From NCBI GenBank assembly GCA_013396755.1, contig VWZF01002210.1, positions 124,001-188,000 on the forward strand: a stretch of DNA of 64,000 bases, in the 5' to 3' direction. The position numbers and the translations under genes are program-made. This DNA comes from Sclerurus mexicanus. Lineage: Eukaryota > Chordata > Aves > Passeriformes > Furnariidae. The notes below the pieces were generated by a model. That model was given only the letters and a program-made list of their open reading frames with translations, searched no databases and was not told where the DNA came from. Shown here one piece after another: positions 27,561-38,986 of this stretch; position 1 is the stretch's first letter; each line of letters starts with the position of its first letter.

Positions 27561-28337
27561 TATAATGACATGTAAGTAATGGCCTACACAGAATGGTTAA
27601 TAAATATGCTAAATTAATGTAGAAAATCAAGATAGCTTGTGTTGGAGTAGTTCCAAGAAACTTATAACCTGATGAATCGTTGGCCTTTTATATATAAATC
27701 TCCAATGTCTTCCACACCATTGAGATCAACAGTATATGCTACATGCTTTTAAAAAGCCAGGAGTGATTATATTGGTAAAAATTTCCATCACTCTGATGAT
27801 TATTGCTCTTCCTAAGCTAATGCAGTTGACGATTGTCAACCTGAGAATTGTTAGGTATGGAATCAATGATGTGTGCCATCTGTGACAATGTGACAACTTA
27901 AAATGGCAGAAAGCGTTAATGTCTAACATTGGGTGTTAATAAAAAGGCTTGCATTAGAAATACTGTAATTGACAGAAAAAAGGTACTAATGAGATTTCAC
28001 ATCTAGTTTATTAATTTCAAATACCTATGTTTTCTTTTAGAGTCTAAAATAGACATCTAAACATAGAAATTCTCAAGTGCATGTTGTCAAAATTTAGCAA
28101 AGTAAAACTTATGAATATTTTTGAAAAACCAGGAAAAGCTTTATTTGTTGGTTTTGGTTTTCTTTTTTTTTTCTTTTGTTTGTTTTTAAATCTCCACTGT
28201 ATTTCGCATTCTTCTTTAAGAGCAGACCTTTTGCTGGAATTAGAAGTTGTTAGGGGATAAGCAATAAATACTTTAGACAAAAAAAAGTCTTAAGCACTCT
28301 GGTCAAAATTGCTACTTGAAAAATATTGTTATTATAG
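27561..28337. other. Unassigned non-coding DNA
   Basis: Nothing was recognised apart from a T-rich tract near 28150-28190. Confidence 0.5.
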
Positions 28338-29460
28338 TCATATAATCATAGAATAGTTTGTGTTGGAAGGGATACTTAAAGGTCATCTCCAGTTCAACCC
28401 CCTTGCAATGAGCAAGGACATGTTCCACTAGATCAGGGTCCTCAGAGCATCATCAAACCTGCCCTTGAATGTTTCCAGGCATGGGGCATTTACCACTAGT
28501 CTGAGCAACCTGTTCAAGTGTTTTTCCACTCTCACTGAAAACCTTCCTTACCTCTAATCTAAATCTACCCTCCTTCAGTTTAAAAGCATTACCTGTTGTA
28601 ATAGGCCCTGTTAAAATGTTTGTCCCCATCTTTCAAGGCACCCTTTGGTACTTGAAAGACTGTGATAAGGTCTTCCCAGAGCCCTCTCTTCTCAAGACTG
28701 AACAACCTGAACTCTCTCAGCCTGTCCCCCTAGGCAAGGTGTTCCAGCCCTTTGGATCATCTTTGTGGCCCTCCTCTGGACCTACTCCAATAGGTCTGTG
28801 TTTTTCATGTGCTAGAGACCCCAGAGCTGGACACAGTACTCTAACTAATGTCTGATGGAGTGGAGTAGAGGGGCTGAATTGCCTCCCTTGACCTGCTGGC
28901 CACACTACTTTTGGTGCAGCCCAGGATACAACTGGCTTTCAGGGCTGCAAGTGCATATTGCTGGCTGATGTTGAGCCTCTCATCCAGCAGCACCCTCAAG
29001 TCCTTCTTGGCAGGGCTGCTCTTGATCTGTACTGATACTGAGGGTTACTCCACTCCAAGTGCAACACCTTGCGCTTGCCTTTGTTGAACCTCATGAAGTT
29101 CCCATGGACCTACTTTTTGAGTTTGTCCAGGTCCCTTTGGGTGGCATCAGTGAAGACATTAAACATTACTGGTCTGAATAAGGACACTTTAGGGACATAA
29201 TTTATCACTGATGCCCATCAGGACATTGAGCTGTTGACTGCTACCCTCTGGATGCAGCTGTGCAACCTACTCCTCACCACCAAAGAGTCCACCCATCAAA
29301 TCCATATATCTCCAATTTAGAGAGAAGGATGTTGTGTAGGACCCTGGCAAAGGCCTAATGTCCAGATAAAGTACATGTGTAGCCCTTCCCTTACCCACTG
29401 ATGTAGTCAGTCTATCAGAGAAGGCCACTAGGTCAGACTTATCTATGAGCTGCTTACAAA
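28338..29460 (-). mobile_element. CR1 LINE, long 3' part
   Basis: A minus-strand CR1 of about 1.1 kb, the longest in the window. The plus strand starts with the antisense 3' tail (CATAGAAT at 28347-28354), runs through the reverse transcriptase C-terminus, and reaches further into the palm/thumb coding part than the other copies: on the minus strand, near 29400-29270, a phrase like the CR1 RT segment before the catalytic box can be read. Around 29136-29160 two RT blocks that lie farther apart in the family, as I recall it, are directly joined, which suggests an internal deletion of the catalytic FADD region. Stops break all frames. Its last 320 bp are repeated after the N at 29461. Confidence 0.92.
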
Positions 29461-29461
29461 N
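29461..29461. other. Assembly gap (single N)
   Basis: The only ambiguous base in the window, at the junction of the two identical 320-bp copies. Confidence 0.99.
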
Positions 29462-29781
29462 GTGGCATCAGTGAAGACATTAAACATTACTGGTCTGAAT
29501 AAGGACACTTTAGGGACATAATTTATCACTGATGCCCATCAGGACATTGAGCTGTTGACTGCTACCCTCTGGATGCAGCTGTGCAACCTACTCCTCACCA
29601 CCAAAGAGTCCACCCATCAAATCCATATATCTCCAATTTAGAGAGAAGGATGTTGTGTAGGACCCTGGCAAAGGCCTAATGTCCAGATAAAGTACATGTG
29701 TAGCCCTTCCCTTACCCACTGATGTAGTCAGTCTATCAGAGAAGGCCACTAGGTCAGACTTATCTATGAGCTGCTTACAAA
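29462..29781 (-). mobile_element. Second (probably false) copy of the CR1 segment
   Basis: Identical to 29141-29460, it carries the same CR1 reverse transcriptase piece on the minus strand. It should not be counted as a separate insertion. Confidence 0.9.
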
Positions 29782-32700
29782 ACTAAAATTCAAAATATGC
29801 TTGTCATTAAGGTCTAGTTTATTGCTTATGAAACATCCTTCACAGTTTGGTGCCAATATATACGATGTCATTGCTGTACATTGAGGCAGATCTTCCAAGA
29901 TGAGAGCTACTATTATGAGGCACTTTCTGTGATGTTTTCCTTTAAACTGCTACTTGGTCTGCATGCAGTTCCTGGTGAATCTTTTGCTGTTGTGTGAAAA
30001 ATACATTTAAAAAGTTGCCTATGAGTATTTTCACAGCAGTCACTTTGTCTGAAAACAGAAATTCCATCTGAGCAATGACCTACAAGAGAGAGGGCAAAAG
30101 AAGGATCAGTAGGAGCTATACCAGTAGTATGTCTTATATACTGAGTAGGACAACTTTCTAAGATTAATTCATTTTAAACAGGAGGAATCACCTTGTTTTA
30201 TGACCATGTAGTAATCTCAAGGTCTGTACATTAAGTTTTGTCATTATGAAAGGAGGTTTCTGAAGTCACATAAAAAACATGACCTGTTAGAACAATCCAG
30301 CACACAAAGCCTATTTGCAAAGATTGTGTTGTAAATCTTGATTCATTGTGTGATTGTGATCAGTATGTAGTAGGAAAAAATAATCTTTTTTGGTGGCATA
30401 TTCTTTTATGACCTTCTTTTTATACAGTTAAATTGCTTTACTACTTTGTTCTTTATCTGAGTTTAAATAGTTTTTACATCTTTGCTTGCATATTTTCACA
30501 GGACCTATTTTACAGCACTGAAACCTTTAAAAGGAAAGGAAAGCTTTTTTTCTTTCTCCTTTATAGAAAATGCATTCATGCATTAATATTTCAAACATAA
30601 GATAAGGCACGTAATAGTGAAGTATCACCTTGCTTTTTTCTGACTCAAATTGTAGACTATGCATGTTGGCAGAGGAAGAATCCCTAAATCTTCTGCACCA
30701 CTGACCCAGGCTATAGGTTGTAACCCAGTGGGCAGCTAACCAGAGCTGCAAAGCACAAATGAGAGCTGAAGTAGAAATCCTTTGCCACTGCTGCTTTTCT
30801 TCTACAGTGTGCCTGAGCTGTCACAGAGGTGGAAACGATTTGGACCACCGTAAAACTTGTCACTATGTCCCTTCCCTTTGAGTTACTGCCTGATACAACT
30901 GCAACCATGTGTTTCTCCCTTGGTATTTGTATCAAAAGTATAATTTAGTGCTCTATAAACAAAGAATATAGGTGTTTGCAGTCTTTGTGGAAACGTCATT
31001 TTCACTGACTCTCAAATGATTTGGAAGTATATTTCTAGTCAAAAACGTGATGACAACACAGACATGTAACTTTCCTTTATATGACATGAGATCAATTTAC
31101 ACCCCAATTTTTTTCACTTTTCAGTGCTTGAAGTACTTGAAAATATTTTTCTCTGCCAGCCAGTGCAGATAGCTTACAAACTCTCTATATTTAATACCTC
31201 ATGTATTTAAGAGTGTTGCCAGTTACCAAACTTCAACAGTGTAAGGAACAACAGATGGAGAGCATAATAACTTTACTATCTCGGTAGAAAGCCAAAAAGC
31301 ATCAAACCATCTGACACGCGTGCCCAAGAGCACATAGAATGATACAATTTTTTTGCTAGAGAAATTTAAATCGAAGATCTTATTTGACACAAAATGTGAA
31401 AGGTACACTTGGACATATACAGTTTTTAATATAAAAATGAATTTGCAGTAACTTATTTACATTCAGATCAATACATTCAAGGATTTATAACCACAATAAT
31501 TTAAAAATAAGTAGCTACAATACTTCACTCAAAAAATCTCCGATATAGGGTACTCTATTATTGAACTGAGTAAGACTTATAAATCTTTCACTTGTGTGTA
31601 GTATATTGAACTCTTCTACTGCAGACTATCAAACTAAATGTCATTTTTTCTGCATACTCTGATTAACAGTGTTCAGGCCTTTGAAACTTTGAGTTAAGCT
31701 TTTCTAAACATATCGGCAAATGATTTTTCTTTCTTGTTGTTCCAGTGACATGACCTCTGAATCAAATCATGCAAGCCCTGCCTTAAAATTAGTCTCTGAT
31801 GCTTTGAGAGCGAGCCAGCAAGAGACGTGTAAATTATGCAGAGAGCAAATCCCGACTGTGTGTCATTTACTTGCACAACAAGCTCAACTTTAATTAAGCC
31901 AGGGCCTAAGATCCTTTGCCAAGTTGCTTTCAATACTGATTTTACAGTTCATAGAGCAACATCCTCACCTATATGAAAGCCTTTTTAACCCTTCAAAAAC
32001 CTGCCAACTGTAGAATGTTTGTGATAAAAGGCAGTTATAATTCAGTGGCTGACAGAAATGCTCTTTGATAAGTATAATAATTTTAGTAGATTGTAGACTT
32101 GAATGTAAAGGTGTGGATTTTTAGACTTCCTCAGTGCAACAGGCATAATAATTGATGTGACCTACCACTATAGTATTAGTATTAAATCTATGAGATTATC
32201 GCTTGCTGACATCAAACTGGAAGGATTACAAAGAGATGACCTGAAGGGCACACCCAGGACGTGGAAGTGAGATAAATTCTTGTAACTCAGGAACACTGAA
32301 CCCCCCATGTGAACTGTGAAGGGATTTCCCAGTGAGTGGAATGCATTCTAGGGATTCACATTGCAGTGTGAATTCTTTCCTCTGAGCAAATAAAATATTA
32401 ATCCATTTTTCTTATATTCTACAGAGCTATATATTTCAATTCTATTACAGCTGCCAGCTAGCAACTGTGACTATTTCATTTCAGAGGGATTGTGGCTGCA
32501 GAATTTATATCTAGTGTGCTAAGCATTATTTCTAAAAATTACAGGGTTTGATTTCCAGTACTATACTTCAGTGTTGTACCTAGTTAGTAAAGTCCATCTG
32601 AAATGCTCATTTTAACAAAGAAGAAGTTGAAAAAAATTGATCACCTTACAAAATTTAGTGATAATTACCTGTAAATGGTTAAACTTGGCATCTGTTGTCT

Positions 32701-35204
32701 GTGGTTTGGATTTAATTCAAGAAAATCAAAGAGAAAGAGATTTTAAAGAAGAAACACAAAGATTGGAAAGATTTTCGTATTTTTTGATTGTTTTATTTTT
32801 TAAAACCACTGTACTAGCTCTGATAAAGGACTTAGTGCCTTAAAGCGTGTGCAGAAACAAAACTTAAAAGAATGACCTGTATGCTAGTCAATAGCTGGGA
32901 GGTGAGGCAGGGAGGACTGTGTTTGGTTTTGTGCTTATTTGGTGTCTGGGAGGTTTTATAGTCTTTTGTTGGTTGGTTTCTTTTTCCAAATTAGGCATCT
33001 CTATAATGTTCAAGAGCTCTTTTTCATTGTCTCTAAGGAGTTTCAATAGATTCTCTTTGCTTACTCAGTTAATTTCAAATTTCTCTTAGACCTCTGATGA
33101 GCATGGGGATTTTGACTTTTAAATGAGATTAAGACGAAATTTTGGCTGTTGATAGTCTGTTTTAAAGATGCTACTGTATGTCAAATGCAGCCAAATTTTG
33201 CATAATTTTATTTATTAGCAATTTCAAAAATAGTTTAAGCTTCATTATGGCTCAGACCTTTTGAATTAAGCTCTCTGGAGCTTGATGGTGATGGTTAAAA
33301 TTGCAAATTGTTATGAGTCCTGGTCATTGAGCTGAAAGCCATTATCAGGTAGTGCCTTTTCTAAATGCACTGATCATAATCAGATCTAATGCATGCCATG
33401 ATATATTTTTATGTGAGATTTCCCTTTAGTGTAATCTCTGGAAATACAAGTAATTTAATAGTAAATGTGTATAAATATTAATGCTTGATTCAGATGATAT
33501 CTTCAACAATATCTTCAACGTTATCTTACGTGCAGTGTTTCTTCTCTAATTTCTGTAAGACGCTCAATGGATCTGTGTGTTTGTGATGGTATTTTAAAAA
33601 CTCTGTATGGTGCTGAGCAGTAAGCAATAAATATTCTACTGGTTCCTTTCAATTTTCAGCTCATGGTCATGCAGAAGTCCAGTGGTTGTTAGATCCCCCT
33701 AGGCACCCTTTTCACTAGTTTGTTTTTGGGTTTTTTTTTTTGAGAAACTTGCTATTGATAATCATGTAAATATTAGACATAGTAAAGATTCAATATTTCA
33801 TTATGAGATATATAGGCACAGTTTGTACAGAGACTTCATGCCTTTTTGTTTCTTAAGGCCTGCACACATCTCCATATTTTCTTTCTAATTCTTTATTTTT
33901 CAAGCCTTTAGTAGATTCTTTTAATATCCTTTTTCCTTGTCATTATCTGATTTTGTCACAAACTCTGTAGTCTAATCATTGTGTCTTATTAGTAAAAAAA
34001 CCTTGTCATGGTTTCCGTTTTCCAGCATTGTATAACTCTTGCTCCTCCCGACCCTCACCCAAATTTCTTTCAATATTCTTCACTCTACTCACTATAACTT
34101 AAGGTCTGGCTCATCTTGACTTAGTGTATAACGATTCCGTAGCTCTCAGTCCTGCAATATTTTAGAAAATTACTGAGCTTTCATTCTTATGAGCCCAGTT
34201 TCTTTTTTCTGAATCTTGAAGCTTTGTACGAGTATGTTTTTGGTGGAGTCTACAGAGGAGTCCTAGGTTTTTTCAGCTTTCTGAGTATTCTAGTTTTCTT
34301 GATGTTGCTGTTTCAGTCCCTGCAGTCCTCCTATTTGGTCTTTTGGAGGGAGCATTTTCTTTTCTTCTGATATCCCTTTATGTTAAAGTATTTTGTCCTT
34401 GTAAAGTAGCATTTGAGCAAGGACTTCTAGCAGTTTATAGAAGTTTTAATAGAGATCAAACTTACTGTCTACAGACATGTCACATGTTGGAGACCCTACA
34501 GCTGTGGGGAAGGGGTAATTCCCATAGCCTCATATGTTCAGATCACCAGAAAGGCAACGAAGTTAAAGGTTAAAAGGAACAGACAAAGGTGTAGGTTAAT
34601 CGTAGCAAATATAAATAAAGCAAATGCACATGGTGGAAAATGTACCAAGCTTTTTAAAAGAAGCTTCAGCTGAAGAAGAAGACTAGCAGTTAAAACCATC
34701 TCTTGCATTTCTTGAAGCATTAAAGCTCATGTTTGGTAGTCTACACTAACATCAGACATGTTAGTCTACACTAACATCAGGCCAATAAAAGAATAAAATT
34801 TAGGCAGGGAATGTATATAATATTAACCTAGCTGTTACTTAAGATTTCTACAGGGAGATCATTAGTTATGGAAAGCACACAGCTCTGCTCTTCAGGGCTC
34901 TACTTCTAGAACATTTAATTTCAAAGCAAGACTTTGGAGGTATTTCCTCAGCAGAAGTCAGCCGTGGTCTTGTTAATCACACTCAACTTCAAAGATGAAA
35001 ACAAGAATAATACTGAAAATTTCAAAAACAGCTGTGGGTGATTACAATGGTTAGGGGGCTGGCAAGTGTAACACAGGAAGAGAGAATGAGAGGTGGATTT
35101 TACAGCCCGAAGAAGAGAAAGTTGATCAGGGATATAATTGCGATTTTCAGTTAACATGAGGGGGCAAAAAAGTTTCAGAGGAAGAAATTGGATTTCTCTT
35201 GAAG
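29782..35204. other. Unassigned non-coding DNA with candidate conserved blocks
   Basis: No gene or interspersed repeat was recognised. The blocks 31740-31950 and 33160-33470 look like conserved non-coding DNA by composition and motif content (see findings). A short tandem repeat lies at 34737-34780. Confidence 0.55.
34737..34780. repeat. Two direct copies of a 19-bp unit
   Basis: TAGTCTACACTAACATCAG occurs at 34737-34755 and again at 34762-34780 (period 25), without mismatch. Confidence 0.95.
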
Positions 35205-35385
35205 GTGTGCACAGAGAAAGGACAAGTAGCAGCAAACAGTTGGACGTACAGAAGGGAAAAAGGTTTTGGCAGTGGAACAGAAGCCCAGCAAGGTTGTTAT
35301 CTCTCCACCCTTAAAGATTTTCAGAATTTAACTGGACAAGGCCCTTTGCAACTTGATCTAGCTCTGAAGGTGCATCTAAACTTGT
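35205..35385 (+). mobile_element. Old CR1 LINE 3' fragment
   Basis: A diverged, gapped CR1 remnant. The first blocks (AGAGAAAGGACAAGTAGCAG, then GTTGGACGTACAGAAGGG) match the part of CR1 coding the reverse transcriptase end. Next come AGTGGAACAG, TCTCCACCCTTAAAGATTTT, CAGAATTTAACTGGACAAGG and CAACTTGATCTAGCTCTGAA, in the order expected for the CR1 3' region in plus orientation. About 50 bp seem to be missing near 35270. The octamer tail is not preserved. Confidence 0.78.
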
Positions 35386-37191
35386 AAGTCATCCCTGCTT
35401 TGGCAAATGATCGGACTCTGCCACCCTCAGAAGTTGCTCCCAGCCTAAATTATTTGTTGATTTTATGATTCAGTATTAATTCTTCTACACAACATTTGAT
35501 TTGAAATCATATATTTAAAAGTCCAAAATTAATATGGTATACACAGAATAGGTTTTAAAATGCCAACCAATGTGTGTGTAAACAGAAAATAATTACCAAG
35601 GGATTGTTTTCTAGTTCGATCTGGTAGGAATTTATCCATTGCTAATTGATAATTTTACCTGTCATCATATTTTCTCCTCAAAATAGAAAATATTCAATGG
35701 CTGCTGATGGAAAAAAAGAAAAGCTTTTTCTTAGTAAGCAATGTTGGTTGAAGTGCAAGTTTTTGAATGAACTGGGATAGACATGAAACAGACAAAATGC
35801 TGGCATAGTTCTTGGTTCCTTTGCTGGACTTGTATGATGAGGAACAGATAGAGAGTTATCCACTACCCGGGTAATGTTAGCCATTTCTTACCTCAGGCTC
35901 ATATGTAGAATGGGTTTAAATATGCCCTAAAGAGACTATCTGACATCTTTAGTGTGTTGGATTAAATCCAACTTAGATCTCACAGGTATTACCAGCAAAA
36001 GGAGGGGGAGGAGCAGGAAGGAATAAAAGACGACCTTCATAGGATTCTGCCTGTAACATCAAAAGTTATGGCCAAGAAAGAATACCACATTTGTGCTATA
36101 GGAAAAAAAATATTAATTAAAGTGACATTAGGTAGCAGGAATTTGTATTGTTTTTATTTGCTTTGATTTTTCATTCATGCATCACCCTTAACCTTTAGGG
36201 TAAAAGGTATTTCACATTAGCATAAATATTAAGCAGATGCCATTTATGCTACATAAAGAACCTTCAGCTAATCATTTTTCCATGCATTTAAATAGGAATA
36301 TTAGAATGAGGGTAATTACTTCAGTTTTCCATGAGTGATCCATCAAGACATTGACTTTCACTGTATTTTGTTGCACAGATTAGTAAGGGTAGAATTAAAT
36401 TACAAACCAGTGTTAAAATATTCAAAGTGTTTTGACAAGTTCAATGGGGTTTTTTTTGTTTGTTTGGGGTTTTTTTTCTGATAAAGGTAGTGGGGTTTTT
36501 TTTAAATGTATTCCTTTCTTATTAAGAGGTTATTTTGTCAGAAAAAGGTACATCAGATTACATGATAGAGGAAAGTTTTAGTTTCAAGATATCACCAGGA
36601 ATAACCTTGGTGTGAAAACCCAGAGTGTGAAAAAATAAGTTAGAGAAGTTGATTTAGAATTAAAGATTTCCAAAGTAATGTTCTTGTCTTTATTTCACAT
36701 CCAAGATAGCACTGTTGGCATTGGGGAAAGACAGTACAGCATTGTTGAAGCAAATGTTTTTGTAACAAACAAGAACAACTTCAACCATAAGCATGTCTGG
36801 GAGCTTCAGATTTGACTATTAAGAAATAAAAAGAGCTTTTATTTGTTTTTCCAGTTTTTGTTCATTATGCCCAGATAAATTTTATTTTCTAAGCCTTTAC
36901 AAGAGGATTTCCCGTTAAAACATCACACTGAAGTAAGTGCAAGAATGTTCATCCCTTTTTCAAGTGGAGTAGCAAAGCTCTTTTTGTGTCCCTCTCTAGT
37001 TTAACTGTACGCTTAAAAGCGGATCATCAGCTGAGCAAGTGACGGGACTTGGAAGGAAATTTGCGTTTTGAGTAAAACAGACTGCGTTGCCAGAATAATG
37101 TATCAGAGGAACTGCTTATTGTACGAGCGCAAATCTAATATTAACAGGATGCTTTGTCAGTGGTTGGAAAAATCCTAAGTAGGCATTGACT

Positions 37192-37227
37192 TCTCTTGCC
37201 AATATCAAGATTTATTGGCACAAGAGA
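37192..37227. repeat. Imperfect hairpin flanked by a 9-bp direct repeat
   Basis: The arms TCTCTTGCCAATA (37192-37204) and TATTGGCACAAGAGA (37213-37227) pair over 13 bp with a 2-nt bulge and an 8-nt loop. ATTGACTTC lies just outside on each side (37185-37193 and 37229-37237). Confidence 0.8.
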
Positions 37228-38975
37228 TATTGACTTCAGCAAATCCATGACATTATTATATCTCAAAGACTAATAAATCTTGTTACCAGCCAAAAACATA
37301 AGTCAATGTAATTATGCTTGATGATGCATGTTTTCCCTAAAGATCTCAGTATCATGTTGTACTTCCAAGAAATATCAAAATATCAAGAAAAAAAGACAGA
37401 GAAGTCAGTATAAATAGCCACATTCGCATTATCATATGTCTCATAGTCTCTGGGTCTTCACAAATGGTACTTGCTTGTTTCATATGTTTTTTGAAAGCTG
37501 GCTTCCTTTTCAGCAATAGGATTTAAGTTTTATTATTGAAAAATAGCCAGATGACACATAAATGTGTCCATGGGAACTTCTAAATTCACAGAGAGCCTTG
37601 TTTCCAAATTATATTGTAAAATACATAGGCCTAATGGGCTATGTCAGATTGTGGACTGTTGAAGAGACCACATTTTTTTAACACCCAGAGGAAAACAGTG
37701 TTCAACCGTGCAATTTAGGTAAAAAATCAAAAACATGTTCCTTAGTAACCTCATTTATTTTCAACCCACTTATTGCTATATGAAAAAAGTAATTTTCATT
37801 TTAAATTACTTTTTGCCATTGATTATACCTAGAGTTTGTTTTCATTGGGTTTTTTATCTTGGATTGTGTTCTTTCCAATAGAAGAAAGGTGAGCGAGGCC
37901 CAGGAGGGCTGCTTCACCTCTCCTTTGGAGAGAGGGAACCCCCCTCACCACACCTCCTGGGGGTGGCATGGTACCCAGATGGGAGCTGAAGCATGGATGC
38001 TCCTTGGTGGGAGGGGTGGACAACATAATTGCTCAAGATTCACAATTTCTGCAGCAAATAGTTCATCATGGGAACAGCATCACTTTGGGACCGTGTGATT
38101 GTACAGTAATTTCTGGTCCTCTGGGAAGGGTACGCTATGTAAATAATGGTGCAGAATGAGGGAAGAGTCATGCAAATTCCTTTGCTTGGATTAGTTTTTA
38201 CTTCTTTCTAGATTTATAACTGATCTTAAAAGGTTTGAAGAAGCTTCTGTTTGAAAATATAAAAACATTTCTCTATTTCTCAAACTATTGCATGTTACTG
38301 ATAGTTCTTTCAAATTATCCTCTTGCTGAGCTCTTCTTTGTTTTCTTCTCTTAACCATGGTATGTTCTTTATCTGTTGATGTAATCAGCATTAATAGCTT
38401 TTCTTTCTGATTTACAAATTAAGTGTCAATCCTCTTATTGTGGAAGTTTGGGGTCAATCTGGTGACTTGCAAAAATATAGTAGCTCAAACGTAGAAGCTG
38501 TGTCACATCAAACGTGTAAATTTCTGAAGAAAAGGAGGAAAGTTTGCAAAATGTAACCATACATTAAATTACACATTTACATTTTTAAAAAGATATAAGG
38601 AAAAAACCCTGATGTGAAGACCTGCAATCACACAGCAGCAGTGGTAATAGCTCTGCACAGGAGTTGAATTCAGTTTTGTAACAAATCAGTTACTGAAAAT
38701 GCATTTTAACAAAATGGGAGATACTGATGGGTTGAGGAAGAAGAGAAGTTTTATTCTTTTTCCTCAACTGCTTTAATTTCAGATTTGTCATTGATTTGAG
38801 GTGAGAGTGCTTTAATAAAATATCAGAAGGTCACCTTTTTTCTGAAAAGCCACCTAAGACATTTATTAAAAAAGGAGGACAGTGTTAAGAATAGGTGCTC
38901 TGTTACATCTGGTATAGTTGAGGTTGCAAAACAGAGGATGTAAAGTATTAATGGCTCCATAAAATCAGACAGCAA

Positions 38976-38986
38976 CCCCCCCCCCC
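38976..38986. repeat. Poly(C) run, 11 bases
   Basis: Eleven consecutive C residues; the length may be unreliable in short-read data. Confidence 0.9.

Larger units (their letters stand above)
29141..29781. repeat. Perfect 320-bp direct repeat around a 1-base gap
   Basis: Bases 29141-29460 and 29462-29781 read the same throughout, and the only thing between them is a single N at 29461. The repeat starts exactly after the N and ends exactly before it. This is what two overlapping contig ends give when they are placed side by side and not merged. It is therefore most likely an assembly artefact and not a real tandem duplication. Confidence 0.95.

Noticed and set aside
29141..29781. Real segmental tandem duplication
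   Set aside because: The single N at the junction and total identity fit an unmerged contig overlap better.
37880..38010. GC-rich patch as a CpG island or exon
   Set aside because: Very few CpGs, and no splice pattern or known peptide; left as unknown.
38620..38675. MIR-like SINE fragment on the minus strand
   Set aside because: The similarity (ATCACACAGCAGCAGTGG then GTTGAATTCAG) is short and cannot be told from chance without a search.
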